This document shows positions 54,784 to 63,205 of a DNA stretch of 64,000 bases, in pieces. Every line of letters starts with the position of its first letter. The stretch's first letter is position 1. Origin of the DNA: Vibrio sp. HA2012 (GTDB lineage: Bacteria; Pseudomonadota; Gammaproteobacteria; Enterobacterales; Vibrionaceae). Below the pieces are notes generated by a model. It worked only from the letters and a program-made list of their open reading frames with translations, was not told the origin of the DNA and did not search any database. The position numbers and the translations under genes were made by a program. The stretch covers positions 124,001-188,000 of the forward strand of contig NZ_PFXK01000005.1 in the NCBI RefSeq assembly GCF_002812955.1, in the 5' to 3' direction.

Positions 54784-56448
54784 TTATGCTTCAGACCGCT
54801 TGCTGTCCTGTCCCTTAATATAAAAATCAGCATCCATTACCGGTTCCATATAATTACCCAGAATAATATCAGCCGCTTTTTCTGCCACCATAATAGTGGG
54901 TGCGTACAGGTTACCGTTAGTGATGGCAGGAAAGACAGAAGTATCCACAACTCGCAGATTCTTCACTCCGTGTACACGCAATTCAGCATCCACGACTGCC
55001 ATATCGTCGTAGCCCATCTTACAGGTACAGCTTGGGTGGTAAGCACTTTCACCTTCGCGGGCAACAAAGTCCAGAATCTCTTCATCCGTCTGAGCATCAA
55101 TACCCGGAGCCAGTTCTTCACCTCGCAGATCATCAAATGCCGGCTGAGCAATGATATTACGGGAAACACGAATTGCCTCAACCCACTCTCTTCTTTCCTG
55201 CTCGGTAGACAGGTAGTTAAAGAAGATTTCCGGCTTCTGCTTCGGATCCTTAGATTTGATCTTCACGTGGCCTCGTACGTCAGTATTCATCGGGCCAACG
55301 TGCAGCTGAAAACCATGTCCGGCACGTGGAGCGCTGCCATCATAACGAATAGCTAATGGCAAGAAATGAAATTGCAAGTTTGGGTATTCCACCTCATCAT
55401 TACCACGTACGAAACCACCAGCTTCAAAGTGGTTCGTTGCAGCCGCACCTTTGCGGCGAAACAGCCAATCAAAGCCGATTTTCGGCTGGTTATACCATTT
55501 CAGAGCCGGATACATGCTTACCGGTCGCTTACAAGCATATTGAACATACAATTCCAGATGATCCTGCAGGTTTTCACCAACGCCCGGTAGATTATGCACC
55601 GGAGTAATACCCAAAGCTTTCAGCTCTTCTGCGTTCCCGATACCGGACAGTTGCAGAAGCTGAGGTGAGTTAATTGCGCCACCGCAAGAGATGATCTCAC
55701 CACCATAGACGGTCTTTTCACCGCCGCGTTTGCTGTATTCAACACCAATCGCTGTTTTACCGTCAAACAGAATGCGGTTAGCCATTGCTCCGGTGATAAC
55801 CGTCAGATTTTTCCGGTTCATAACCGGATGCAGATAAGCTCGGGAAGCACTATTGCGACGACCACGATAAATATTCTGGTCAAAAATACCGAAACCTTCC
55901 TGTTGATAACCATTTACATCATCAGTCAGAGGATATCCGGCCTGCTCACCAGCTGCAAAAAAGGCTTTGAACAGTGGGTTATCACAGTCAGCCGTAGTCA
56001 CTTGTAGAGGACCATTAGATCCATGATATTTATCCGCCCCTTCAAGACGAGTTTCACACTTACGGAAATACGGCAGACAATGCTTATAGCTCCACTCTTC
56101 CAGACCTTCAACCTTAGCCCATTTTTCATAATCCATTGCGTTACCACGGATATAAATCATTCCGTTAATGCAACTGCTTCCACCGAGAACTTTACCCCTT
56201 GGCTGAGCAATCTTACGGTTATGCATATGTGGCTCTGGTTCTGACTCATATAGCCAGTTATACGTACCATCAGTCAGCAAATAGGTCAGAGCTGCCGGCA
56301 TGTGAATACGGAAATCTAACCGGTAATCCGGACGACCTGCTTCTAATACCAATACCTTATGCTTGGGATTTGCACTCAGTCTGTTTGCCAATACACAACC
56401 CGCTGAACCACCGCCCACGATGATATAATCGTAAGTCTGTTCTGCCAT
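54784..56448 (-). CDS. betA: Choline dehydrogenase BetA
   Basis: 554 residues, GMC oxidoreductase. FAD-binding GGGSAG (12-17), the signatures RGKVLGGSSCINGMIYIRG and GAINSPQLLQLSGIG, and the catalytic His in SAYHPSCTCKMG near residue 465 are present. Resemblance to E. coli BetA is high along the length (EPEPHMHNR, GYQQEGFG, YPALKWYNQPKIG). It oxidises choline to betaine aldehyde at the membrane. Strong SD GGAGG. It follows the gntR gene on the minus strand, apart from betB, which lies on the plus strand. Confidence 0.93.
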   Translation of the reverse strand: MAEQTYDYIIVGGGSAGCVLANRLSANPKHKVLVLEAGRPDYRLDFRIHMPAALTYLLTDGTYNWLYESEPEPHMHNRKIAQPRGKVLGGSSCINGMIYIRGNAMDYEKWAKVEGLEEWSYKHCLPYFRKCETRLEGADKYHGSNGPLQVTTADCDNPLFKAFFAAGEQAGYPLTDDVNGYQQEGFGIFDQNIYRGRRNSASRAYLHPVMNRKNLTVITGAMANRILFDGKTAIGVEYSKRGGEKTVYGGEIISCGGAINSPQLLQLSGIGNAEELKALGITPVHNLPGVGENLQDHLELYVQYACKRPVSMYPALKWYNQPKIGFDWLFRRKGAAATNHFEAGGFVRGNDEVEYPNLQFHFLPLAIRYDGSAPRAGHGFQLHVGPMNTDVRGHVKIKSKDPKQKPEIFFNYLSTEQERREWVEAIRVSRNIIAQPAFDDLRGEELAPGIDAQTDEEILDFVAREGESAYHPSCTCKMGYDDMAVVDAELRVHGVKNLRVVDTSVFPAITNGNLYAPTIMVAEKAADIILGNYMEPVMDADFYIKGQDSKRSEA

Positions 56449-56516
56449 TAAATTTCCTCCGCACTTGTTCTGTCTGTCCGAATAACCTTTCAGATCACCC
56501 GAAATGATATAAATAT

Positions 56517-57254
56517 TTAGCCTGAACGTTGTTCAAGGCATTCCTGCAACAATAAATAGTGGCGGCTGATCGACGCCTGTAGCTTAATCGGCTCCCGGTT
56601 AATTATCTGCATCGCTGTATGACGCCAGTTCTCAACCGTTTGCCGTAAAAAATCAGGGTTGTTATAAAGATTATTATCGTAAGAACCGAACCCCTGCTGC
56701 ATAGCATGCATTACCCACTCAAAAATAGAGTTATTCGCCATCTCAGCCAGCAACAGATTCAGTTTCCGGTCAGCTTCAGCCAGCTCAGAGAAATCCATAG
56801 GATCCTGCGCGACAATATTCTCCATATACTCAATCCCCGCCATCAACTGAGACTTCTGCTCATCCGTGGCCCGAGACATCGCCAGCAAAGCTATACTCTG
56901 GTCAACACTTTCCCTGAACTCGGCTATCTCGTAAGCCCCGATATGCTTTTGTTTGAGAAACAAAGCCAGAGACTCACTGATGTTTGATACATCCACCTGC
57001 TTAATAAACGCCCCGCCTTTAGGGCCTTTGCGTATTTCAATTAATCCTTTCTGTTTCAGTGCCCGGATCGCTTCCCGTATCACCCCTCGGCCGGTACCGA
57101 ATTGAAGTTGCAACTCCCTTTCACTAGGAAGACTGTCACCAGGAAGTAGCGTTTCATTTAAAATCGCCGACTCAATCTGTAAAGCGATATCTTCACTAGC
57201 TCGCCCTACCTGTGCCGGTGAGAATAGGCTGTCTTTTATGGATTTATCTGCCAT
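56517..57254 (-). CDS. GntR/FadR-family regulator of the choline locus
   Basis: 245 residues. N-terminal winged helix: EDIALQIESAILNETLLPGDSLPSERELQ with GRGVIREAIRALKQKGLIEIRKGPKGGAFI. The C-terminal part (about 90-240) is the helical FadR/FCD-type ligand domain. The ATG is at 57254; a TTG one codon earlier has better SD spacing (GAGGG, 7 bases). It heads the gntR-betA transcript. Two palindromes that fit the FadR-type consensus TNGTNNNACNA lie upstream. It probably replaces BetI as the choline regulator; the ligand is unknown. Confidence 0.88.
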   Translation of the reverse strand: MADKSIKDSLFSPAQVGRASEDIALQIESAILNETLLPGDSLPSERELQLQFGTGRGVIREAIRALKQKGLIEIRKGPKGGAFIKQVDVSNISESLALFLKQKHIGAYEIAEFRESVDQSIALLAMSRATDEQKSQLMAGIEYMENIVAQDPMDFSELAEADRKLNLLLAEMANNSIFEWVMHAMQQGFGSYDNNLYNNPDFLRQTVENWRHTAMQIINREPIKLQASISRHYLLLQECLEQRSG

Positions 57255-57285
57255 CAAACTGGCACCCTCTTTCTGAAAAACACCA

Positions 57286-57298
57286 TTGGTACTACCAA
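57286..57298. promoter_or_regulatory. GntR operator candidate 1
   Basis: TTGGTACTACCAA is palindromic around its centre base and fits the FadR-subfamily consensus TNGTNNNACNA. It lies 31 bases before the gntR start, so it could serve autoregulation. Confidence 0.7.
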
Positions 57299-57359
57299 TA
57301 TACTAACAATCATTGAGTTAATCTTGCAACAGATGAAAAAACAGGCAAAAAAATATTTT

Positions 57360-57372
57360 TTGGTACTACCTA
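57360..57372. promoter_or_regulatory. GntR operator candidate 2
   Basis: TTGGTACTACCTA repeats the first 11 bases of the operator at 57286 and differs only at the last two positions. It keeps GGTACTACC. It is 74 bases from the first, about seven helical turns. Confidence 0.65.
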
Positions 57373-57539
57373 TAAAAACAAATAATACCTAACCAATTGA
57401 TATATATAGAATATATTCATCAAACATTCAGAAAAACACCAACCATTAGACCACTAATCATTAAGATCTACTTTTAATAAAAAAAACCATATTTATCATA
57501 TAGATGACAAACAATTTACGCTTTTTAATTTATTGGAGC

Positions 57540-57558
57540 TCAAATTAATTGAATTTGA
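57540..57558. promoter_or_regulatory. Inverted repeat near the betB promoter
   Basis: TCAAATT-N5-AATTTGA is a perfect 7+7 inverted repeat, 58 bases before the betB start. It differs from the GGTACTACC operators, so a second regulator may bind. No protein can be named. Confidence 0.35.
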
Positions 57559-57616
57559 TATAAACCTGAGAATATGTAAAGTTAGTTTTTTGTCGCAACA
57601 TGAGCACACGTAAAAT

Positions 57617-59071
57617 ATGGCATCACTTTATATTCACGGAAGCGCATCTGAAGCATCATCAGGCGAAAAATTCACCACCTGTAATCCAGCGACAGGTGAG
57701 ACTCTTGCTGAAATTGGCCAGGCTTCAGAACAGGATATTGAAACCGCTGTTGCCTCGGCACAAAAAGGATTCCAGCAATGGTCAGCCCTTTCCGGTGCTG
57801 AACGAGGCAGGATTCTGATGCGAGCCGTTACTATCCTGCGGGAACGTAATGATGAACTGGCAATGCTGGAAGTCAAAGACACAGGTAAACCACTTCAGGA
57901 AGCAATTACCGTCGATATAACAACCGGAGCGGATGTTATTGAATATTACGCCGGTTTGGCTGCTGGTTTACAGGGACAGCAACAAGAACTTGGCAGCGAA
58001 CAGTTTTTCTATACCCGCAGAGAGCCTTTGGGCATATGTGCAGGTATCGGAGCCTGGAACTATCCAATGCAGATTGCCATGTGGAAGTCTGCCCCGGCTC
58101 TGGCCGCAGGTAACGCTATGATATTCAAACCTTCAGAAGAAACACCTCTTACTGCTATAAAACTAGCAGAAATATATACTGAAGCCGGGGTTCCTGACGG
58201 GGTTTTTAATGTCGTCCAGGGGGATTATCGTGTCGGACAGATGCTCTCACGTCACCCATCCATCGCTAAAATATCTTTTACAGGTGAATGTGGTACAGGT
58301 AAGAAAGTGATGGCCGATGCCGCTGCAACCCTCAAATCAGTCACTATGGAATTGGGTGGTAAGTCACCTCTGATTATATTTGATGATGCAAATCTGGATA
58401 ATGCCGTCACTGGAGCCATGCTCGCCAACTTCTATACTCAGGGTGAAGTTTGTACCAATGGTACCCGTGTGTTTGTTCACGACACTATCTACGATGAATT
58501 TATCACCCGGCTGACAGCACGTACCAGAAAACTGATTATCGGTGATCCTATGGATATGCAGACTCAGGTTGGTGCGCTGATTTCCGGTGAGCACATGGGG
58601 AAGGTGCTAGACTTTATCAAACAGGGAAAAGCATCCGGTGCTCGTCTGGTTGTAGGTGGTAAACGCGCTACTCAGCCACCTCTGGATAAAGGCTGTTTCG
58701 TTCAACCCACCATCTTTACAGACTGCGATGATGATATGCCGCAGGTGAAAAATGAAATATTCGGTCCGGTTATGTCAGTATTGCGCTTTTCTGAAGAAGA
58801 AGAAGTGATCCGCCGGGCCAACAGTACTGATTACGGACTGGCGGCAGGCATCTTTACTCAAAACCTGTCCAGAGCTCACCGGGTTATTGCACAACTTCAG
58901 GCTGGAATATGCTGGATAAATACCTGGGGGGACTCACCCGCAGAGATGCCGGTCGGCGGTTATAAACACTCAGGTATCGGCAGAGAAAATGGTCCGGAAA
59001 CCCTGAACAGCTACACACAAAATAAAAGTGTTCTGATTGCATTAGGTGATCTCGAATCACCCTATGCGTAA
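57617..59071 (+). CDS. betB: Betaine aldehyde dehydrogenase BetB
   Basis: 484 residues. ALDH motifs: GAWNYP (N148), ELGGKSP with the general base E245, and GEVCTNGT with the nucleophile C279. It oxidises betaine aldehyde to glycine betaine, the osmoprotectant. First gene of betB-choX-choW-choV. The ATG at 57617 has only a weak SD, and a GTG is not nearby. Specific resemblance to BetB ([45 protein letters not shown]) supports the call. Confidence 0.95.
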   Translation: MASLYIHGSASEASSGEKFTTCNPATGETLAEIGQASEQDIETAVASAQKGFQQWSALSGAERGRILMRAVTILRERNDELAMLEVKDTGKPLQEAITVDITTGADVIEYYAGLAAGLQGQQQELGSEQFFYTRREPLGICAGIGAWNYPMQIAMWKSAPALAAGNAMIFKPSEETPLTAIKLAEIYTEAGVPDGVFNVVQGDYRVGQMLSRHPSIAKISFTGECGTGKKVMADAAATLKSVTMELGGKSPLIIFDDANLDNAVTGAMLANFYTQGEVCTNGTRVFVHDTIYDEFITRLTARTRKLIIGDPMDMQTQVGALISGEHMGKVLDFIKQGKASGARLVVGGKRATQPPLDKGCFVQPTIFTDCDDDMPQVKNEIFGPVMSVLRFSEEEEVIRRANSTDYGLAAGIFTQNLSRAHRVIAQLQAGICWINTWGDSPAEMPVGGYKHSGIGRENGPETLNSYTQNKSVLIALGDLESPYA

Positions 59072-59104
59072 ATAAAATGACTTAAGGAAAAGTAAGGAAA
59101 AATC

Positions 59105-60058
59105 ATGAAGACATTCTCCGCTAAAAAACTGTCTTTAATGGCCTGTACCGGCATAATATTTGGCCTGTTCACATCCCCATCTTTTGCTACCGATCCATGT
59201 GAAACCGTTCGTTTTTCTGATGTCGGCTGGAGCGATATTACAGCCACAACAGCTATAACAAGTGAAGTTCTGAAAGGGCTGGGGTACAAAACCTCTGTTG
59301 ATATGCTTTCCGTTCCGGTTACCTACTCTTCTATGGCTAATAATGACATCGATGTTTTTCTGGGCAACTGGATGCCAACAATGAAAGCAGATATTGAGCA
59401 GTATGTTCAATCAGGAGCAGTGGAAGTCATCGGTGCGAATCTGGAAGGTGCAAAATATACGCTTGCCGTACCCCAGTATGTTTATGAAGCCGGAGTACAC
59501 AGCTTTGCTGATATTGCCGAATTTAAAGATAAATTTCGTGGCCGTATCTACGGAATTGAAGCCGGTAACGATGGTAATCGTCTCATTCAGTCGATGATAG
59601 ATTCCAATGCATTTGCTCTAAAAGACTTTTCACTGGTTGAGTCCAGTGAAGCCGGAATGATATCCCAGATAACCCGCGCCATTAAACGTAAGCAATGGAT
59701 CGTATTTCTGGGCTGGGCACCTCATCCGATGAACAGCAACTTCAACATAACTTATCTATCAGGCGGAGACGATTACTTTGGTCCCAACTATGGTGGTGCC
59801 AACGTCTACACCAATGTCCGTAAAGATTACATAACTGCCTGCCCAAATGTTGGCAACCTACTGAAAAATCTTAAATTTAGTCTGAAAATGGAAAATGAAC
59901 TGATGGACAGGATTCTGAATAAAAACGAAGAGCCGTCAACCGCAGCAAAAGCATGGCTGAAAACAAACCCTCAGATTCTGGATATCTGGCTGAAGGACGT
60001 CGTAACCATTCATGATAAAGATGGAATTAAAGCCGTGAAAGAATATATAGGCCTTTAA
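59105..60058 (+). CDS. choX: Choline-binding periplasmic protein ChoX
   Basis: 317 residues. Signal peptide cut after SFA (about residue 28). The choline pocket residues of Sinorhizobium ChoX (W43, W90, Y119, N156, W205, recalled from the structure) fall here at W42, W89, Y118, N155 and W204, a constant shift of one, in DVGWSDI, FLGNWMP, GAKYTL, EAGNDGNR and LGWAPHPMN. This favours choline over glycine betaine as ligand. 33 bases after betB. Confidence 0.93.
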   Translation: MKTFSAKKLSLMACTGIIFGLFTSPSFATDPCETVRFSDVGWSDITATTAITSEVLKGLGYKTSVDMLSVPVTYSSMANNDIDVFLGNWMPTMKADIEQYVQSGAVEVIGANLEGAKYTLAVPQYVYEAGVHSFADIAEFKDKFRGRIYGIEAGNDGNRLIQSMIDSNAFALKDFSLVESSEAGMISQITRAIKRKQWIVFLGWAPHPMNSNFNITYLSGGDDYFGPNYGGANVYTNVRKDYITACPNVGNLLKNLKFSLKMENELMDRILNKNEEPSTAAKAWLKTNPQILDIWLKDVVTIHDKDGIKAVKEYIGL

Positions 60059-60094
60059 TTTTATAAACAATTCAAACAAAACACCCAAGGAGTA

Positions 60095-60946
60095 ATGGTG
60101 AGTTTTATTACTGAGCATAAAATTCCTCTCGGTAGCTGGATGGCTGATTTTGTCGACTGGCTGACCTACCACGGGGCTAACTTTTTTGACTCTGTTTCCT
60201 ATGCACTTGAGTCCGCTATCATGCTGTTAGTGGAGCTGGTGAAATGGTTTCCTGCTACCGGTTTTATTGCAATTGCAGCCTGTTGTGCATGGCTGCTGCA
60301 CCGTAGTATACCTTTAACCCTTTTCATAGCCGCAGCCTTACTGCTCATCTTAAATCTGGGATACTGGCCAGAAATGCTGGAAACATTTGTTCTGGTACTG
60401 ACAGCGACCGTGATCTCGATTCTTGTCGGTGTGCCTGTTGGTATTATGGCAGCGCATCATCGCTGGCTATATACCATACTGCGCCCGATACTGGATCTGA
60501 TGCAGACCATTCCAACCTTCGTGTATCTGATCCCGACACTGGTTCTGTTCGGTCTGGGTGTTGTTCCTGGATTAATATCCACCGTCATTTTTGCCATTGC
60601 CGCTCCTATCCGCCTTACTTATCTGGGGGTCAGCGAAGTACCGGAAGAACTGCTCGAAGCCGGTAAGGCTTTTGGTGCAACCCGTATGAAACTACTGTTT
60701 AAAGTAGAATTGCCTTCTGCAATGCCAAATATTATGGCAGGGATCACTCAATGCATCATGTTATCACTATCTATGGTTGTTATTGCCGCACTGGTAGGGG
60801 CTGATGGTTTGGGTAAACCTGTCGTCCGGGCACTGAACACCGTTAATATCGCTCAGGGATTTGAAGCCGGACTGGCGATCGTACTGGTCGCCATTATTCT
60901 GGACAGGCTATGTAAGGCTCCTGCCAGACACGCAAGGAATAAGTAA
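60095..60946 (+). CDS. choW: Choline ABC transporter permease ChoW
   Basis: 283 residues, about six helices. BPD_transp_1 permease of the ProW/ChoW type: VPVGIMAAHHRW, DLMQTIPTFVYLIPTLVLFGLG and the EAA-like loop EVPEELLEAGKAFGATRMKLLFKVELPSAMPNIMAG region at about 185-215. Forms the membrane channel for choline uptake. SD AAGGAG, 36 bases after choX. Confidence 0.94.
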   Translation: MVSFITEHKIPLGSWMADFVDWLTYHGANFFDSVSYALESAIMLLVELVKWFPATGFIAIAACCAWLLHRSIPLTLFIAAALLLILNLGYWPEMLETFVLVLTATVISILVGVPVGIMAAHHRWLYTILRPILDLMQTIPTFVYLIPTLVLFGLGVVPGLISTVIFAIAAPIRLTYLGVSEVPEELLEAGKAFGATRMKLLFKVELPSAMPNIMAGITQCIMLSLSMVVIAALVGADGLGKPVVRALNTVNIAQGFEAGLAIVLVAIILDRLCKAPARHARNK

Positions 60947-60948
60947 AC

Positions 60949-62157
60949 ATGAATGCGATAAGTATTAAAAACCTGGATGTTATTTTTGGAGATAACGTCG
61001 ATAAATCGTTAGCTCTGCTGGATAAAGATAAAAGCCGTCAGGATATTATTGACATTACTGGTGATGTCGTTGGCGTCGATAATGTCAGTCTGGATATAAA
61101 ACATGGTGAAATCTGCGTACTAATGGGGTTATCCGGTTCGGGAAAATCCAGCCTGCTCAGAACGATCAACGGACTCAACACTATTTCTAGGGGGGAGCTG
61201 AACATCAGCTCGGAAAGCGGATCCATCAATCTGGCAGACTGCAGCAGTAGTACTCTAAGGCATCTTAGGACAAATCGTATCTCCATGGTTTTTCAGAAAT
61301 TTGCCTTAATGCCATGGCTAAGTGTACTGGATAATGCAGCCTTTGGTCTGGAAATGCAGGGAGTGCCGAGAGAAAAGCGACGACGTCAGGCTGAAGAAAA
61401 ACTGACAATGGTAGGCCTTGCCGAATGGAAAGATAATTTCCCTCATGAGCTCTCTGGAGGAATGCAGCAAAGGGTCGGTCTGGCTCGTGCATTTGCTATG
61501 GACAGCGATATTCTGTTGATGGATGAACCATTTTCTGCACTCGACCCTCTGATCCGCTGCCAATTACAGGATGAGCTTCTGGAGCTGCAACGCCAATTAA
61601 ACAAAACGATTGTATTTGTCAGTCATGATCTGGATGAAGCCTTAAAGCTTGGCAGTACCATTGCCATAATGGAATCAGGACGCCTGATCCAACAAGGTAA
61701 ACCAGAAGAAATTGTTCTGAACCCTAATTCAAAATATGTAGAAGATTTCGTTGCTCATACCAACCCGCTCAACGTCTTACGTGGCCGCTCTCTGATGAGG
61801 GAAGTTACCGAACTGGACAAAAAAGAAAATAAGATTGTGATTAACCCGCACAATCGGACCTATCTCAATCTGGACTCAAAAGGAAACATTGAGCTAGCCG
61901 AAAGAATGGATCGTACCATTCCCCTTCGGCAATGGAAAAAAGGCGAATGCTTTAATCCTCTAAAAGAAGGAAACCTTGTAGTTACCGATCCAGATATATC
62001 CATGCGGGACGGGCTAGAAATCTGTTACCGGACAGGTCAACCAATCTTACTGGCTAAAGACCGGCAACTTATCGGCTTGTTGTCACATAATGATTTTTAT
62101 CACGCCCTGCTGGGAAAGCACTTTACGCTGGATAGCCAGAATATGTCCGCTACCTGA
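60949..62157 (+). CDS. choV: Choline ABC transporter ATPase ChoV
   Basis: 402 residues. Walker A GLSGSGKSS, signature LSGGMQQRVGLARA, Walker B ILLMDEPFSALDP and switch His in VFVSHDLDEAL. The C-terminal 110 residues correspond to the CBS-like region of ProV/OpuAA but look partly degenerate. It powers choline uptake for BetA/BetB. Two bases after choW. Terminator follows. Confidence 0.94.
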   Translation: MNAISIKNLDVIFGDNVDKSLALLDKDKSRQDIIDITGDVVGVDNVSLDIKHGEICVLMGLSGSGKSSLLRTINGLNTISRGELNISSESGSINLADCSSSTLRHLRTNRISMVFQKFALMPWLSVLDNAAFGLEMQGVPREKRRRQAEEKLTMVGLAEWKDNFPHELSGGMQQRVGLARAFAMDSDILLMDEPFSALDPLIRCQLQDELLELQRQLNKTIVFVSHDLDEALKLGSTIAIMESGRLIQQGKPEEIVLNPNSKYVEDFVAHTNPLNVLRGRSLMREVTELDKKENKIVINPHNRTYLNLDSKGNIELAERMDRTIPLRQWKKGECFNPLKEGNLVVTDPDISMRDGLEICYRTGQPILLAKDRQLIGLLSHNDFYHALLGKHFTLDSQNMSAT

Positions 62158-62179
62158 CCCTGTCTTACTACGGATAGAA

Positions 62180-62205
62180 AATACGCCACTTTAGAAGTGG
62201 CGTTG
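62180..62205. terminator. Terminator between choV and nlpI
   Basis: ACGCCACTT (62183-62191), loop TAG, AAGTGGCGT (62195-62203), then TGTTTGTT. The stem is perfect. On the minus strand it is followed by ATTTTCTAT, so it can serve both converging genes. Confidence 0.9.
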
Positions 62206-62213
62206 TTTGTTAT

Positions 62214-63110
62214 CTAATCCTTGCTCTCATGTTGACGACTGGTTTTCACTTCATTGAATATCCGCCCTAACTCAAGAAATGAATAGCGATGCTCAACGTA
62301 ATCATACACATTGAAAGACAATGCCAGTTTATATAAGGCAATAGCATTAGCGTAATCACCGGCAAACTGATAACGCTTTCCAAGATAGAAATAAGTTTCT
62401 GTCAGCCGTTGTGCCAGAACCGTATTGTCCCGGGTACCATTCAGCACAGCTTTAAATGCAAGCTCATCAGACACATCATTTAGCATGATAGCAACCAGTA
62501 CCCAGCCCCACTTTTCGGTCTTATGCTGATAACGCTCCTGCAGGTGCAGCAGAGCAGACTCAGGACTGACTTCCCGTTCAATAATATATAGCCACAAAGC
62601 CCGGAATGGATCGGCTGGTTCATCCATATAGTGCTTTGTCATCTCTTCCAGAGCAATATCGCCCCGGCCACCATAGTAAAGCGCAATCGCCCGGTTTCTC
62701 TCTGCATACTCATTTTCCGGATCTAATTCCAGTGTAGAATCGAAAGCTTCATAAGCAGCATCAAATTCACCAACCTGAGTAAAGTACACTCCCAATAGGT
62801 TAAAAATATCCGGCTGGACAGGGTTCAGATTCAGGGACTGATTAAAATCCAGACGAGCGAGATCTCTCAGCCCAAGGCTGTCATAATAACTGCCACGCTC
62901 ATAATACATTTTAGCCCGGATATCATCGGCCAGATCGTCTCTGTGCAGCAACTGGTTTAAACGGGCAATCTGAACCTCATGCTGAATGCCTGGCTGCAGA
63001 GGAACTGCCATCGGCGGATATACCCAACCACTTTGCTGATTCAGAGAAACAGAAGCACAGCCGGAAAGAATAAGCAGTACACCTAAACCTACTAATCGAA
63101 ACCAATTCAC
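62214..63110 (-). CDS. nlpI: NlpI TPR lipoprotein
   Basis: 298 residues from GTG 63110. This start places the signal NWFRLVGLGVLLILSGC at the N-terminus with lipobox LSGC, and matches the length of E. coli NlpI. An ATG at 63176 is in frame, but it would put the pnp terminator hairpin inside the gene. TPR helices: YYERGSYYDSLGLRDLARLDF, DIFNLLGVYFTQVGEFDAAYEAFDSTLELDP. NlpI is an outer-membrane adaptor for peptidoglycan hydrolases, for example with Prc and MepS. It follows pnp as in E. coli. Confidence 0.93.
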   Translation of the reverse strand: MNWFRLVGLGVLLILSGCASVSLNQQSGWVYPPMAVPLQPGIQHEVQIARLNQLLHRDDLADDIRAKMYYERGSYYDSLGLRDLARLDFNQSLNLNPVQPDIFNLLGVYFTQVGEFDAAYEAFDSTLELDPENEYAERNRAIALYYGGRGDIALEEMTKHYMDEPADPFRALWLYIIEREVSPESALLHLQERYQHKTEKWGWVLVAIMLNDVSDELAFKAVLNGTRDNTVLAQRLTETYFYLGKRYQFAGDYANAIALYKLALSFNVYDYVEHRYSFLELGRIFNEVKTSRQHESKD

Positions 63111-63124
63111 AAATACTATCTCTA

Positions 63125-63153
63125 ATAAAAAAGGGAAGCCGTAGCTTCCCTTT
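63125..63153 (-). terminator. Terminator of pnp
   Basis: On the minus strand AAAGGGAAGC, loop TACG, GCTTCCCTTT, then TTTTATT. Stem at 63130-63139 and 63144-63153. The UACG loop is a stable tetraloop class. Read-through would lead into nlpI. Confidence 0.92.
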
Positions 63154-63205
63154 ATAACATGCTTATTATCTGACAAGCCAGAAAACCTGTCAGTTAAGCA
63201 ATAAG

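Larger units (their letters stand above)
57299..57616. other. A+T-rich divergent spacer gntR / betB
   Basis: The rest of the 362-base gap between gntR and betB holds a second operator candidate (57360-57372), an inverted repeat (57540-57558) and long A+T runs, with no gene. Promoters for both directions must be here, but I could not fix boxes. The betB SD is weak. Confidence 0.4.
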
